Source: Sphingobium baderi
GTDB taxonomy: Bacteria; Pseudomonadota; Alphaproteobacteria; Sphingomonadales; Sphingomonadaceae
Assembly: GCF_001456115.1 (NCBI RefSeq)
Contig: NZ_CP013264.1
Coordinates: 1,878,501-1,942,500, forward strand
Length of the DNA: 64,000 bases
Direction: 5' to 3'
Shown here in pieces: positions 1 to 7,207 of this stretch. Position numbers and translations under genes: made by a program. Each line of letters starts with the position of its first letter. Within the stretch, counting starts at the first letter, position 1. The notes beneath the pieces are model-generated. The model did no database searches, was not told the DNA's origin, and saw nothing but the letters and a program-made list of their open reading frames with translations.

Positions 1-219
1 ATCCAGTTGGGCGCCTATGGCAGTCAATCAGGCGCCAAGGATGCATGGAAGCGCCTGTCCAAACGTTTCGCCTATCTGGAACCGTTCACCATGTCGGTCG
101 AATCGGCGGAGGTCGGCGGGAGCACTGTCTATCGCCTGCGCGCGGCAGCTGGCGGACAGGCCAGCGCGATCTGCGGCAAGCTCAAGGTCGCAGGCGAAAG
201 CTGCATCGTCGTGAACTGA
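1..219 (+). CDS. SPOR-domain protein, C-terminal end only
   Basis: Only the last 72 codons are inside the window; the reading frame is open from base 1 and stops with TGA at 217-219. The visible part begins IQLGAYGS and continues with an alternating beta/alpha pattern typical of a SPOR domain, the fold that binds peptidoglycan stripped of its stem peptides at division sites. A SPOR gene directly before nagZ-scpA-scpB-tatABC is the usual alphaproteobacterial order, which supports the call. The N-terminal part, including any membrane anchor, cannot be seen, so whether this is an FtsN-like protein is unknown. Confidence 0.75.
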   Translation: MQLGAYGSQSGAKDAWKRLSKRFAYLEPFTMSVESAEVGGSTVYRLRAAAGGQASAICGKLKVAGESCIVVN

Positions 220-256
220 AGGGGGCGGTCGCTTTTACCCCTTCGACAGGGCGCAC

Positions 257-1294
257 ATGAGCCGCTACGATCAGGGTATGAAGCCTGTTATTTTCGGTCT
301 TTCCGGTGAAGCCCTGACCCCTGACGAACGCGCCTTTTTCGCGGAGGCAAAGCCAGCGGGCTATATCCTGTTCCGGCGCAATATCGCGGACAGGACGCAG
401 ATTCGCGCGCTGACCGACGACTTGCGGGCGCTGCATGGGCGGGACGATCTGCTCATCATGATAGATCAGGAGGGCGGGCGCGTTGCGCGGATGCAGGCGC
501 CGGTATGGCCCAGTTTTCCGCCCGGCGCGGTGTTCGACCGCCTTTACGATGTGGCGCCGTCCAGCGCTATCGCGGCGGCGCGAGCCAATGCCTGCGCTAT
601 TGCGACGACGCTGACGGAGGCAGGGATAGGCGTGGATGCCTTGCCCCTGCTCGACGTGCGGCAGGAAGGGGCGAGCGACATCATGGGCGACCGCACGTTG
701 GGCGCGGAACCGATGCGGGTCGCCGCGCTGGGGCGAGCGGTGCTGGCGGGACTGGCCGATGGCGGGGTGGTCGGCATCGTCAAGCACATGCCCGGCCATG
801 GACGGGCGATGGTGGACAGCCATCATGAATTGCCGGTCGTCACCGCCGATGAGGAGGCGTTGGAGAGCGATCTCGCCCCTTTCCGGACCCTCAAGAACGC
901 GCCGATGGGGATGACGGCGCATGTGGTCTATACGGCGTGGGACGCGGAACGGCCCGCAAGCCTTTCGCCCGTGGTCATAGACCGGATCATCCGCCAACGC
1001 ATCGGGTTCGATGGGCTGCTCATGTCCGATGACCTCGATATGAAGGCGCTAAAAGGCGGTATCCCGGCGCTTGCGGCTGGGGTCGTCGCGGCGGGGTGCG
1101 ATCTGGCGCTGAATTGCTGGGGACGGATGGAGGACATGGTCGGGATTGTGGAGCAGTTGCCCGAAATATCCGAAACATCGCGGGCGAGGCTTGACCAGGC
1201 GATGGCGTCGGTGAAGCGTCCGGCCGACGGGGGGTCGTCGCTTGAGGAGTTGCTTGCCACGCGGGATGCGCTGCTGGCGCCGGTTCTGGCATAG
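257..1294 (+). CDS. nagZ: Beta-N-acetylhexosaminidase NagZ (GH3)
   Basis: Cytoplasmic glycoside hydrolase family 3 enzyme that removes GlcNAc from GlcNAc-anhydroMur-peptides during peptidoglycan recycling. The protein of 345 residues has the NagZ signatures: IDQEGGRVAR in the N-terminal barrel, KHMPGHG followed by DSHHELP (the His-containing loop used as acid/base) and MSDDLDM carrying the nucleophile Asp. The first ATG at 257 is used here; an in-frame ATG at 278 (MKPVIFGLSG) matches the common start of the family equally well. It lies 37 bp after the SPOR gene and 11 bp before scpA, so the genes are probably co-transcribed. Confidence 0.95.
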   Translation: MSRYDQGMKPVIFGLSGEALTPDERAFFAEAKPAGYILFRRNIADRTQIRALTDDLRALHGRDDLLIMIDQEGGRVARMQAPVWPSFPPGAVFDRLYDVAPSSAIAAARANACAIATTLTEAGIGVDALPLLDVRQEGASDIMGDRTLGAEPMRVAALGRAVLAGLADGGVVGIVKHMPGHGRAMVDSHHELPVVTADEEALESDLAPFRTLKNAPMGMTAHVVYTAWDAERPASLSPVVIDRIIRQRIGFDGLLMSDDLDMKALKGGIPALAAGVVAAGCDLALNCWGRMEDMVGIVEQLPEISETSRARLDQAMASVKRPADGGSSLEELLATRDALLAPVLA

Positions 1295-1305
1295 GGAGAG
1301 CAGGA

Positions 1306-2088
1306 GTGGACGACCTGTTCACGCCCGTCGCCGCATCCCGGCCCGATATACTGACCGTCAGCTTCGATAGCTGGGAAGGGCCGCTCGACTTGTTGTTGGC
1401 GCTGGCGCGGACGCAGAAGGTCGACCTGCGCGAAATCTCCATCCTCGCGCTGACGGAGCAATATCTCGCCTTTATCGACGGCGCGCGGCAGTTGAAGCTG
1501 GAACTGGCGGCGGATTATCTGGTGATGGCGGCATGGCTTGCCTATCTCAAGTCCGCGCTATTGTTGCCGAAGGAAGCGCAGCCCGAACCCAGCCCCGAGG
1601 AACTAGCGCTACGTCTGCAACTCCGGCTCCAGCGTCTCCATGCCATGCGGGAATCGGGTGCGCGGCTGATGGCGCGGGACCGGATAGGGCGCGATGTGTT
1701 CGTGCGCGCAGAGCCGGAGGGATTGCGCCTCGTCCGTAAGGCGAAGTGGGATGCGAGTCTGTTCAACATTCTCCGGGCTTATGGGCAGGTGCGGGCGCGG
1801 ACGCAGCCGGTGCTCCATCGGGTCGCCGTCCGCCCCGTGATGACGCTCGATGAAGCTATTCAGCGGGTCAGCGCGCTGGTGGGTATGGCGTTGGACTGGA
1901 CGCGGATCGAATCCTTTCTGCCCGCGGGACTGGATGCACCCATGGCGAAATCGGCTCTGGCCAGCAGCTTCGTCGCGGCGCTGGAACTGGCGCGGCAGGG
2001 GCGGCTGGATATCTGGCAGGAAGGAATATTCGAACCGATCTTCCTGCGCGCGGCGACTCCAGCCCAGGAGAAGGAGAGGCTGTTGTGA
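1306..2088 (+). CDS. scpA: Segregation and condensation protein A
   Basis: ScpA is the kleisin subunit of the bacterial SMC condensin; it bridges SMC heads and binds ScpB. The 260-residue protein has the family opening (FDSWEGPLDLLLALARTQKV, about residues 23-42) and a C-terminal winged-helix region. The start is GTG at 1306, preceded by a good ribosome binding site (GGAGAGCAGGA). The stop overlaps the GTG of scpB by 4 bases, so the two partners are translationally coupled. No smc gene is in the window. Confidence 0.95.
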   Translation: MDDLFTPVAASRPDILTVSFDSWEGPLDLLLALARTQKVDLREISILALTEQYLAFIDGARQLKLELAADYLVMAAWLAYLKSALLLPKEAQPEPSPEELALRLQLRLQRLHAMRESGARLMARDRIGRDVFVRAEPEGLRLVRKAKWDASLFNILRAYGQVRARTQPVLHRVAVRPVMTLDEAIQRVSALVGMALDWTRIESFLPAGLDAPMAKSALASSFVAALELARQGRLDIWQEGIFEPIFLRAATPAQEKERLL

Positions 2089-2678
2089 CGGCGGAGGCCG
2101 ACGATTTCCTGCGAGCGGTGGAAGCGGCGTTGTTCGTCGCGGAAGAGCCGCTGACGCTGGCCGATCTACGGCTCCATGTGGGGGAAGCCGGTGACCTTTC
2201 CGGCGTGCTTGCGGCATTGGCGGATCATTATGCCGGACGCGGCGTCAACCTTGTCGAAAGGGGCGGGCGCTGGCATTTTCAGACTGCGGCCGACCTGGCC
2301 CATATCTTGCGTCGTGAGCGCGAGGAAACGCGTAAATTATCCCGCGCGGCGATGGAAACGCTGGCCATTATAGCCTATCATGAACCTGTAAGCCGCGCCG
2401 AGATAGAGGCCATTCGCGGCGTGCAGGTGGCGAAAGGAACGCTGGACGTTCTGATGGAAGCGGGCTGGGTTCGGCCTGCCGGGCGGCGCGAAGTGCCGGG
2501 ACGGCCGCTCATCTATGTGACGACCGTAGAGTTTCTGTCACATTTCGGCCTTAGCAGCCGCCGGGACCTGCCGGGCATCGATGATCTGCGCGCGGCGGGT
2601 CTGCTGGACCCGGTGGATTTGGCGTTGGAAGGGTTGGGAAACCAATCCGTAGTGGAAAATGATGAGGAAGAAGCCTAG
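2085..2678 (+). CDS. scpB: Segregation and condensation protein B
   Basis: Partner of ScpA in the SMC complex. It has 197 residues with two winged-helix domains; the stretch RAAMETLAIIAYHEPVSRAE and the following GV..KGTL are typical ScpB. The GTG start at 2085 lies inside the scpA stop (GTGA), and the next gene, tatA, begins 28 bp after the stop. The acidic tail (ENDEEEA) is ordinary for the family. Confidence 0.94.
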   Translation: MTAEADDFLRAVEAALFVAEEPLTLADLRLHVGEAGDLSGVLAALADHYAGRGVNLVERGGRWHFQTAADLAHILRREREETRKLSRAAMETLAIIAYHEPVSRAEIEAIRGVQVAKGTLDVLMEAGWVRPAGRREVPGRPLIYVTTVEFLSHFGLSSRRDLPGIDDLRAAGLLDPVDLALEGLGNQSVVENDEEEA

Positions 2679-2706
2679 ATAGGCCCTCTTTCAGGAGTAT
2701 TGCATA

Positions 2707-2943
2707 ATGGGTTCCTTTTCGCTGATGCACTGGGTCATCGTGCTCCTGGTGGTCATGCTGCTGTTTGGCGGCGGCCGGATTTCCGGGCTGATGGGTGACG
2801 TCGCCAAGGGTATCAAGAGCTTCAAGAAGGGCATGGAGGATGACGACGACGTCAAGCCAGCCAAGCCCGCCCAGCGAATCGAAGGACAACGTGTTTCCGA
2901 ACAGGATGCGCCGACCGCCACGGAAGAAAAGACCGGCGTCTGA
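2707..2943 (+). CDS. tatA: Sec-independent translocase subunit TatA
   Basis: TatA forms the pore-like oligomer of the twin-arginine export system for folded proteins. The 78-residue protein has one N-terminal membrane helix ([17 protein letters not shown]), the hinge glycines, an amphipathic helix with [13 protein letters not shown] and a polar tail. CAGGAG lies 10 bp upstream of the ATG. It is first in a tatABC operon that continues directly from scpB. Confidence 0.93.
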   Translation: MGSFSLMHWVIVLLVVMLLFGGGRISGLMGDVAKGIKSFKKGMEDDDDVKPAKPAQRIEGQRVSEQDAPTATEEKTGV

Positions 2944-2970
2944 TTTTTCCTCAGACTGCGATAGGCTGGC

Positions 2971-3375
2971 ATGTTTGATATTGGGTCGTCCGAACTTCTG
3001 CTGATCGTGATCGTCGCGGTGGTCGTGATTGGTCCCAAGGATTTGCCGCGCGCGCTCTACAAGGTGGGGCAGATCGTCGGTAAGGCGCGTGGCATGGCGC
3101 GCCATTTCCGCACCGGCATCGACGCCATGGTGCGGGAGGTCGAACTGGAAGAACTGGAGAAGAAGTGGGCGGAACAAAACCGTCGCATCATGCAGGAGCA
3201 TCCGCCCGAAACAGCCGAATCGATGGAGCCGCTGCCTGCACCGGCAACGACGTTGGAGGAGGATAATAGCGCTGCGGACGTAAAGCCCGCTTTTGTTGCG
3301 CGATCGGCTTCCCCTGCGTTGGAAGCGCCCACCGCAGATGAGGCGCAGGACCGGAAGGGCGATGCGGCTGCATGA
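2971..3375 (+). CDS. tatB: Sec-independent translocase subunit TatB
   Basis: TatB with TatC forms the receptor for twin-arginine signal peptides. The 134-residue protein begins [12 protein letters not shown] with a single membrane helix, [11 protein letters not shown] after it, then a long amphipathic helix ([19 protein letters not shown]) and a charged, Ala/Pro-rich tail. It is longer than TatA and carries the Glu after the first residues (SSE) expected of TatB. Its stop overlaps the tatC ATG by 4 bases. Confidence 0.93.
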   Translation: MFDIGSSELLLIVIVAVVVIGPKDLPRALYKVGQIVGKARGMARHFRTGIDAMVREVELEELEKKWAEQNRRIMQEHPPETAESMEPLPAPATTLEEDNSAADVKPAFVARSASPALEAPTADEAQDRKGDAAA

Positions 3376-4148
3376 TGGACATCGACGATACCAAGGCGCC
3401 ATTGCTCGATCATCTGGTCGAATTGCGTGGACGGCTGCTGAAATGCGTGTGGGCGTTGTTTCTCACGGGCGCTGTCTGCTTTTATTTTTCCGACAAGCTG
3501 TTCGCGCTACTGGTCCATCCGCTCAAGGAAGCCTTTGGCGATGCGGGCGGCCGACTGGTCTATACCAAATTGTATGAAGCCTTTTTCGTGCAGGTGAAGA
3601 TTGCGATCTTCGGTGCTTTCTTCCTGTCCTTTCCGATCATCGCAAACCAGCTATGGGCCTTCGTCGCGCCGGGGCTTTACGCCAAGGAAAAGAAGGCGTT
3701 GCTGCCCTTCCTTGTCATGACGCCGGTGCTGTTCGTCATGGGCGCATCCCTCGCCTATTTCGTAGTGATGCCAACGGCATTTCATTTTTTCTTGCAATTT
3801 CAAGGGAATAGTTCGGGACTTTCGGTCGAGGCACTGCCATCCGCCGGGGATTATCTGACGCTGGTGATGCAGTTTATCCTAGCCTTCGGGATCAGTTTCC
3901 TAATGCCCGTGCTGTTGATGCTGCTCAATAGGGCGGGGTTTGTGACGCGGGCGCAGTTGATCAGCCTGCGCCGCTACATGATCGTGGCGGCCTTCATTCT
4001 GGCGGCAGTGCTGACGCCGCCTGATGTTGTGTCGCAACTGATGCTAGCGATCCCACTGCTGCTGCTTTACGAGATCACGATCATCGCCATCTGGTTTACC
4101 GACCGGCGCAAAGCGCAGGAAGAAGCGACAGAGAGCGCTTCGGCCTGA
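3372..4148 (+). CDS. tatC: Sec-independent translocase subunit TatC
   Basis: Six-helix inner-membrane core of the Tat receptor. The 258-residue protein shows the N-terminal [14 protein letters not shown] motif, the conserved [13 protein letters not shown] loop and six hydrophobic segments ending near residue 245. The ATG at 3372 overlaps the tatB stop (ATGA). It is the last gene of the forward run that began upstream of the window; no forward intrinsic terminator follows immediately, and the next one in this orientation is near 4478-4529. Confidence 0.95.
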   Translation: MMDIDDTKAPLLDHLVELRGRLLKCVWALFLTGAVCFYFSDKLFALLVHPLKEAFGDAGGRLVYTKLYEAFFVQVKIAIFGAFFLSFPIIANQLWAFVAPGLYAKEKKALLPFLVMTPVLFVMGASLAYFVVMPTAFHFFLQFQGNSSGLSVEALPSAGDYLTLVMQFILAFGISFLMPVLLMLLNRAGFVTRAQLISLRRYMIVAAFILAAVLTPPDVVSQLMLAIPLLLLYEITIIAIWFTDRRKAQEEATESASA

Positions 4149-4160
4149 GTTTTTCTTAAC

Positions 4161-4185
4161 AAAAAAAGCCCGCCGGCAGGCGGGC
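4161..4185 (-). terminator. Intrinsic terminator of the entericidin gene
   Basis: A perfect 7-bp stem (GCCCGCC at 4168-4174 with GGCGGGC at 4179-4185) closes a GGCA tetraloop. On the plus strand it is preceded by AAAAAAA (4161-4167), so read on the minus strand it is a stem followed by seven U residues. It lies 31 bp beyond the stop codon of the minus-strand entericidin gene and points the right way to end it. It may also slow forward transcripts from tatC, but that side has no T-run. Confidence 0.8.
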
Positions 4186-4215
4186 CATGTCGGGAGAAAT
4201 CATGAAGGAAATGGC

Positions 4216-4344
4216 TTAATTTGCCGAGTCTTCCACGGCTTCCCCTGCGCTCTGCACATCGCGTCCTGCGCCTTCCACTGTATTGCAGGCCGCAACCATC
4301 AGGGAACCCGTCAGCAGCAGCGCGACAAGAATCTTCTTCGTCAT
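4216..4344 (-). CDS. Entericidin A/B-type small lipoprotein
   Basis: A 42-residue envelope lipoprotein. The N-terminus MTKKILVALLLTG is a short signal peptide and LMVAAC is a lipobox, so the mature protein begins at a lipidated Cys and is only about 23 residues long. NTVEGAGRDVQSAGEAVEDS is the typical entericidin body. A longer open frame extends to 4551, but the ATG at 4344 is chosen because a strong AAGGAGAGG site lies just before it and the signal peptide starts there. A GGAAC/GGTT promoter-like pair sits 60-85 bp upstream, which suggests general stress control. Entericidins are named after an E. coli toxin/antidote pair; no partner is visible here. Confidence 0.85.
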   Translation of the reverse strand: MTKKILVALLLTGSLMVAACNTVEGAGRDVQSAGEAVEDSAN

Positions 4345-4404
4345 GCAACCTCTCCTTGAAAACACTCGGTCCGGCTCTGTTGGGTGAACCGGAGACAAGG
4401 GAAT

Positions 4405-4429
4405 AACCCCTGTCCGCCGAAAGCGTTCC
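4405..4429 (-). promoter_or_regulatory. Possible EcfG-type (general stress) promoter for the entericidin gene
   Basis: On the minus strand GGAAC (4429-4425) is followed after 16 bases by GGTT (4408-4405). The published alphaproteobacterial EcfG consensus is GGAAC, a 16-17 base spacer and CGTT, so three of four -10 bases match. The predicted transcript start would lie about 50 bases before the entericidin ATG, a normal leader length. This is pattern matching only. Confidence 0.4.
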
Positions 4430-4477
4430 GTGCAAGAAACCATTCTGATTTCAGTATTTTGTGCCCCTGAAATAGTC

Positions 4478-4529
4478 TGAGCCCGGAACGCGTCGGGGGG
4501 GGGGAAGCGTTCCGGGCTCATGTTTTTTT
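4478..4529 (+). terminator. Strong forward hairpin with G10 loop and T-run
   Basis: A perfect 14-bp inverted repeat (TGAGCCCGGAACGC at 4478-4491, GCGTTCCGGGCTCA at 4507-4520) encloses a 15-base loop containing ten consecutive G residues, and TGTTTTTTT follows (4521-4529). This is a textbook intrinsic terminator on the plus strand, yet the only gene upstream on that strand is tatC, 330 bp away, with the entericidin gene lying antisense between. It could end a tatC read-through transcript or an unannotated small RNA. The upstream bases 4423-4430 (GCGTTCCG) can pair instead with 4484-4491. Confidence 0.6.
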
Positions 4530-4605
4530 GGATAGCAAGAGCGGGGGGCAAAAGATTTGCTATCCGCAGATCATAACGCTCATCCCAGAAGGGGGTTCCC
4601 AGCCA

Positions 4606-4644
4606 ATTGAAAAAAATCGTGATTTTATTTTCTTTTTTTTCAAT
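4606..4644. repeat. AT-rich perfect inverted repeat in an otherwise empty 324-bp gap
   Basis: The stretch 4345-4668 holds no gene that I can support. Its right part is strikingly AT-rich for this genome and contains an 11-bp perfect inverted repeat, ATTGAAAAAAA (4606-4616) and TTTTTTTCAAT (4634-4644), with a 17-base loop. It begins 24 bp past the stop codon of the minus-strand hydrolase gene, so it may help end that transcript, but it is not a classical GC stem. The left part of the gap holds the promoter-like pair and the G10 hairpin listed separately. Confidence 0.55.
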
Positions 4645-4668
4645 CGCTTGCTAAAAATCGCCGAGAAA

Positions 4669-5613
4669 TCAGGTCAAAGGCTTGCCGCTATTTCGATATT
4701 CGGGACGAATGGTGGATTCAGGCAAGGCCTGGACAGGCTGTGAAGGGACTATCGGCATCGTCTGGTAGGAAGGAGAAGGCTGGACCGCATAGGGCATCTC
4801 AAAGGCGTCAAGAGGCGCCACAGGCTTGGCTGGCCACGTCCGCCGCGCAGGGCCGGATTGCATCTCGCGCCCGCCATAGGGGATACGAAAAGCGGCTGGC
4901 GTCCCGTGGAACCCTGAATTGCGGTAAAAGATGTGCGCGCCGATCACTGCCACTGCCTGAAGGGTGCTGGACCATGGGGGGCGGACGGCTAGCGTATGAT
5001 AATGTGTGGCAAGACCCACGGGACGATAGACCAGTCCAGAAAGGGCCTGGTCCGCGATGCGCTGTGCCCGCGTCCAGGCGCGGATGTCGGGCGCGCGGGC
5101 CATGGACCCATCGCAACTGAAGGTGAACTGGCACCGATAGTCGGTGCGTTCCGACCCTTCATACACGACGCCGCACACGCTGTTGGGCCAGAGCGGGCTG
5201 CGGACCCGGTTGAGTACGACCTGCGCGACGGCGCGTTGCCCGTCTTCCGGCTCATTGCCCGCTTCATAATAGATGGTCGACGTCAGGCAATTGAGTGCAC
5301 GATAGCTGTCGAGCGCCGTCAATCCGCGAAAGGCCATGGCAGGGGCCGCCTGCACTTGAGCCAGGCCCATCACGTGTTCGCTGCGCGATATCTGCACGCC
5401 TGGCACGGGATCGAATGCGCCCTGCGCGAAGAAAAAGGCGGAGCCTGGGAAATTCTGTCCCGCTTTCTCGGCGGGATCGTCGTCGGTGATGGGGGTGTCC
5501 AGCATGTCGAGGGGCGCTGCAGTGATAAGGTGCGGCGCCGCAAGCGCGGTCATCGCCACGGCGGCAAGGGCACCATGCAGCTTCCATCTGTTCCCCGCCA
5601 TGCGAGACTGCAT
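4669..5613 (-). CDS. SleB-type cell wall hydrolase
   Basis: A 314-residue secreted or membrane-anchored protein. Residues 10-33 form a signal peptide or anchor (LHGALAAVAMTALAAPHLI). The Hydrolase_2 (SleB/CwlJ) domain lies at about residues 105-235: the signature CLTSTIYYEAGNEPEDGQRA carries the catalytic Glu, and VVLNRVRSPLWPNSVCGVVY follows. The family cleaves peptidoglycan glycan strands; in spore formers it acts in germination, in alphaproteobacteria its role is less clear and probably wall remodelling. The last 80 residues are Pro-rich and unstructured. It is a single gene, divergent from cysK. Confidence 0.85.
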   Translation of the reverse strand: MQSRMAGNRWKLHGALAAVAMTALAAPHLITAAPLDMLDTPITDDDPAEKAGQNFPGSAFFFAQGAFDPVPGVQISRSEHVMGLAQVQAAPAMAFRGLTALDSYRALNCLTSTIYYEAGNEPEDGQRAVAQVVLNRVRSPLWPNSVCGVVYEGSERTDYRCQFTFSCDGSMARAPDIRAWTRAQRIADQALSGLVYRPVGLATHYHTLAVRPPWSSTLQAVAVIGAHIFYRNSGFHGTPAAFRIPYGGREMQSGPARRTWPAKPVAPLDAFEMPYAVQPSPSYQTMPIVPSQPVQALPESTIRPEYRNSGKPLT

Positions 5614-5828
5614 TACCCGTCCTTGCGAATTTCGCCCATTGCCCGGCGCTCTCGATCCGCCCTAACTCAAAGAGGTTGCGATTTCCTGTCCGGATTCGCG
5701 ATCGTCCCGCTATGGTACGTTCTGCCTGTTACAGGTTAACGCGCGGCAAAGGGATGAAAACTGAGGCTTTGCGGGCCGATGTATTCCATTGCTTGGCAAG
5801 GCGCTGTCTGGTCCGCTATGCGGATGTC

Positions 5829-6824
5829 ATGCTGGTCCAAAAAGATAGTCTCGCCCTTATCGGCAACACCCCTCTCGTGCGCCTCGCCGGTCCTTCCAGC
5901 GAAACGGGATGCGAGATTTTCGCCAAGTGCGAATTCGCCAATCCGGGTGCTTCGGTGAAGGATCGCGCGGCGCTGTTCATCGTCAATGACGCTGAGGAAA
6001 AGGGATTGCTCAAGCCCGGCGGGACGATCGTGGAGGGGACCGCAGGCAATACCGGCATCGGTCTGGCGCTGGTCGCCAATGCGAAGGGCTACAAGACGAT
6101 CATCGTCATGCCGGAAACGCAGAGCCGCGAGAAAATGGACACGCTGCGCGCGCTGGGGGCGGAACTGGTGACCGTGCCGGCCGCGCCCTACTCCAATCCC
6201 GGCCATTTCGTGCACACGTCGCGCCGCATCGCGGAAGAGACCGACAATGCCGTCTGGGCGAACCAGTTCGACAATATCGCCAATCGCAAGGCGCATATCA
6301 TGGGCACCGCCGAGGAAATCTGGACACAGATGGACGGGCGGATTGACGGCTTCACCTGCGCGGCAGGGACAGGTGGCACGATTGCGGGTGTGGGACTAGG
6401 GCTGAAGGCGCATGATGAGGCCGTCACCATTGCCCTCAGCGATCCATATGGCGCGGCGCTCTATAATTATTACGCGCATGGCGAGTTGAAAGCGGAGGGC
6501 AGTTCCGTCGCGGAGGGCATAGGACAGGGGCGCATCACCGCCAATCTGGAAGGCGCTCCCATCGACACGCAGTTCCGCATTTCCGATGATGAGGGATTGG
6601 CCTGGGTCCGCCGCTTGCTGGCCGAGGAAGGGCTGTGCCTGGGCCTGTCGTCAGGCATCAATGTGGCGGGCGCAGTGGCGCTGGCGAAGCAACTGGGTCC
6701 GGGCAAGCGGATCGCGACGATCCTGTGCGATACAGGTTTTCGCTATCTTTCAACGCTTTATAATCGGGAATGGCTTGAATCTAAGGGCTTGACGGTGTTC
6801 CCTTGGTTCGCGCACAATCGTTGA
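5829..6824 (+). CDS. cysK: Cysteine synthase A (O-acetylserine sulfhydrylase)
   Basis: PLP enzyme that joins O-acetylserine and sulfide to give cysteine. The start at 5829 (MLVQKDSLALIGNTPLVRL) gives 331 residues, the family's normal length; the frame is open from 5676 but the extra 51 residues resemble no known extension. The PLP lysine is K44 in NPGASVKDRA, the substrate loop is EGTAGNTG, and the phosphate-binding loop is GTGGTIAG. It stands alone, 43 bp before a small membrane protein gene. Confidence 0.93.
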   Translation: MLVQKDSLALIGNTPLVRLAGPSSETGCEIFAKCEFANPGASVKDRAALFIVNDAEEKGLLKPGGTIVEGTAGNTGIGLALVANAKGYKTIIVMPETQSREKMDTLRALGAELVTVPAAPYSNPGHFVHTSRRIAEETDNAVWANQFDNIANRKAHIMGTAEEIWTQMDGRIDGFTCAAGTGGTIAGVGLGLKAHDEAVTIALSDPYGAALYNYYAHGELKAEGSSVAEGIGQGRITANLEGAPIDTQFRISDDEGLAWVRRLLAEEGLCLGLSSGINVAGAVALAKQLGPGKRIATILCDTGFRYLSTLYNREWLESKGLTVFPWFAHNR

Positions 6825-6867
6825 CAGGCCGATAAGGTCGCGGCTGTCAGAAAAAAAAGAGCAGATT

Positions 6868-7173
6868 ATGGCTGAAACACCCCGCCGACAGGAAGGGTTG
6901 CAGCGCGTCCAGATCGGCTTGACGGGTCTCGCGGGCGTGGTGCTGCTGGTCGGTCTTGCGAATATCGTGATTGACAAGGCGCGAGTGGACGATGCCATCG
7001 CGCCGCCTCCAGTCGTGCCCACCGCTGGGGCCAATGCCGTGTCGCCCAAGGAACCACTGGCGGAACTGGGCGTACAGCCCGCGCCGGAGCAGGCGCCGGT
7101 CGTGCCCGATCTTCAGCCCGATCCCTATCTCAGGAAACCGATGGATCGCGATCCGCAGGCACAGCCGCGCTGA
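6868..7173 (+). CDS. Unrecognised single-helix membrane protein
   Basis: A 101-residue protein that I do not recognise. Residues 16-36 form one hydrophobic helix (GLTGLAGVVLLVGLANIVI) after a short basic N-terminus, so it is likely an inner-membrane protein with its C-terminal part in the periplasm. The rest is Pro/Ala-rich and probably disordered. It has the same direction as, and ends 34 bp before, the GldG-like membrane protein that lies upstream of mraZ, which suggests a two-gene unit. Codon use is that of its neighbours. Confidence 0.65.
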   Translation: MAETPRRQEGLQRVQIGLTGLAGVVLLVGLANIVIDKARVDDAIAPPPVVPTAGANAVSPKEPLAELGVQPAPEQAPVVPDLQPDPYLRKPMDRDPQAQPR

Positions 7174-7207
7174 CGAGCGATAAGCCGATAGAGGGTCCGC
7201 ATCACGC

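Noticed and set aside
4216..4551. A longer 111-codon version of the entericidin gene
   Set aside because: The signal peptide and strong ribosome binding site are at the internal ATG 4344; the extension would cross the promoter-like pair and the hairpin loop.
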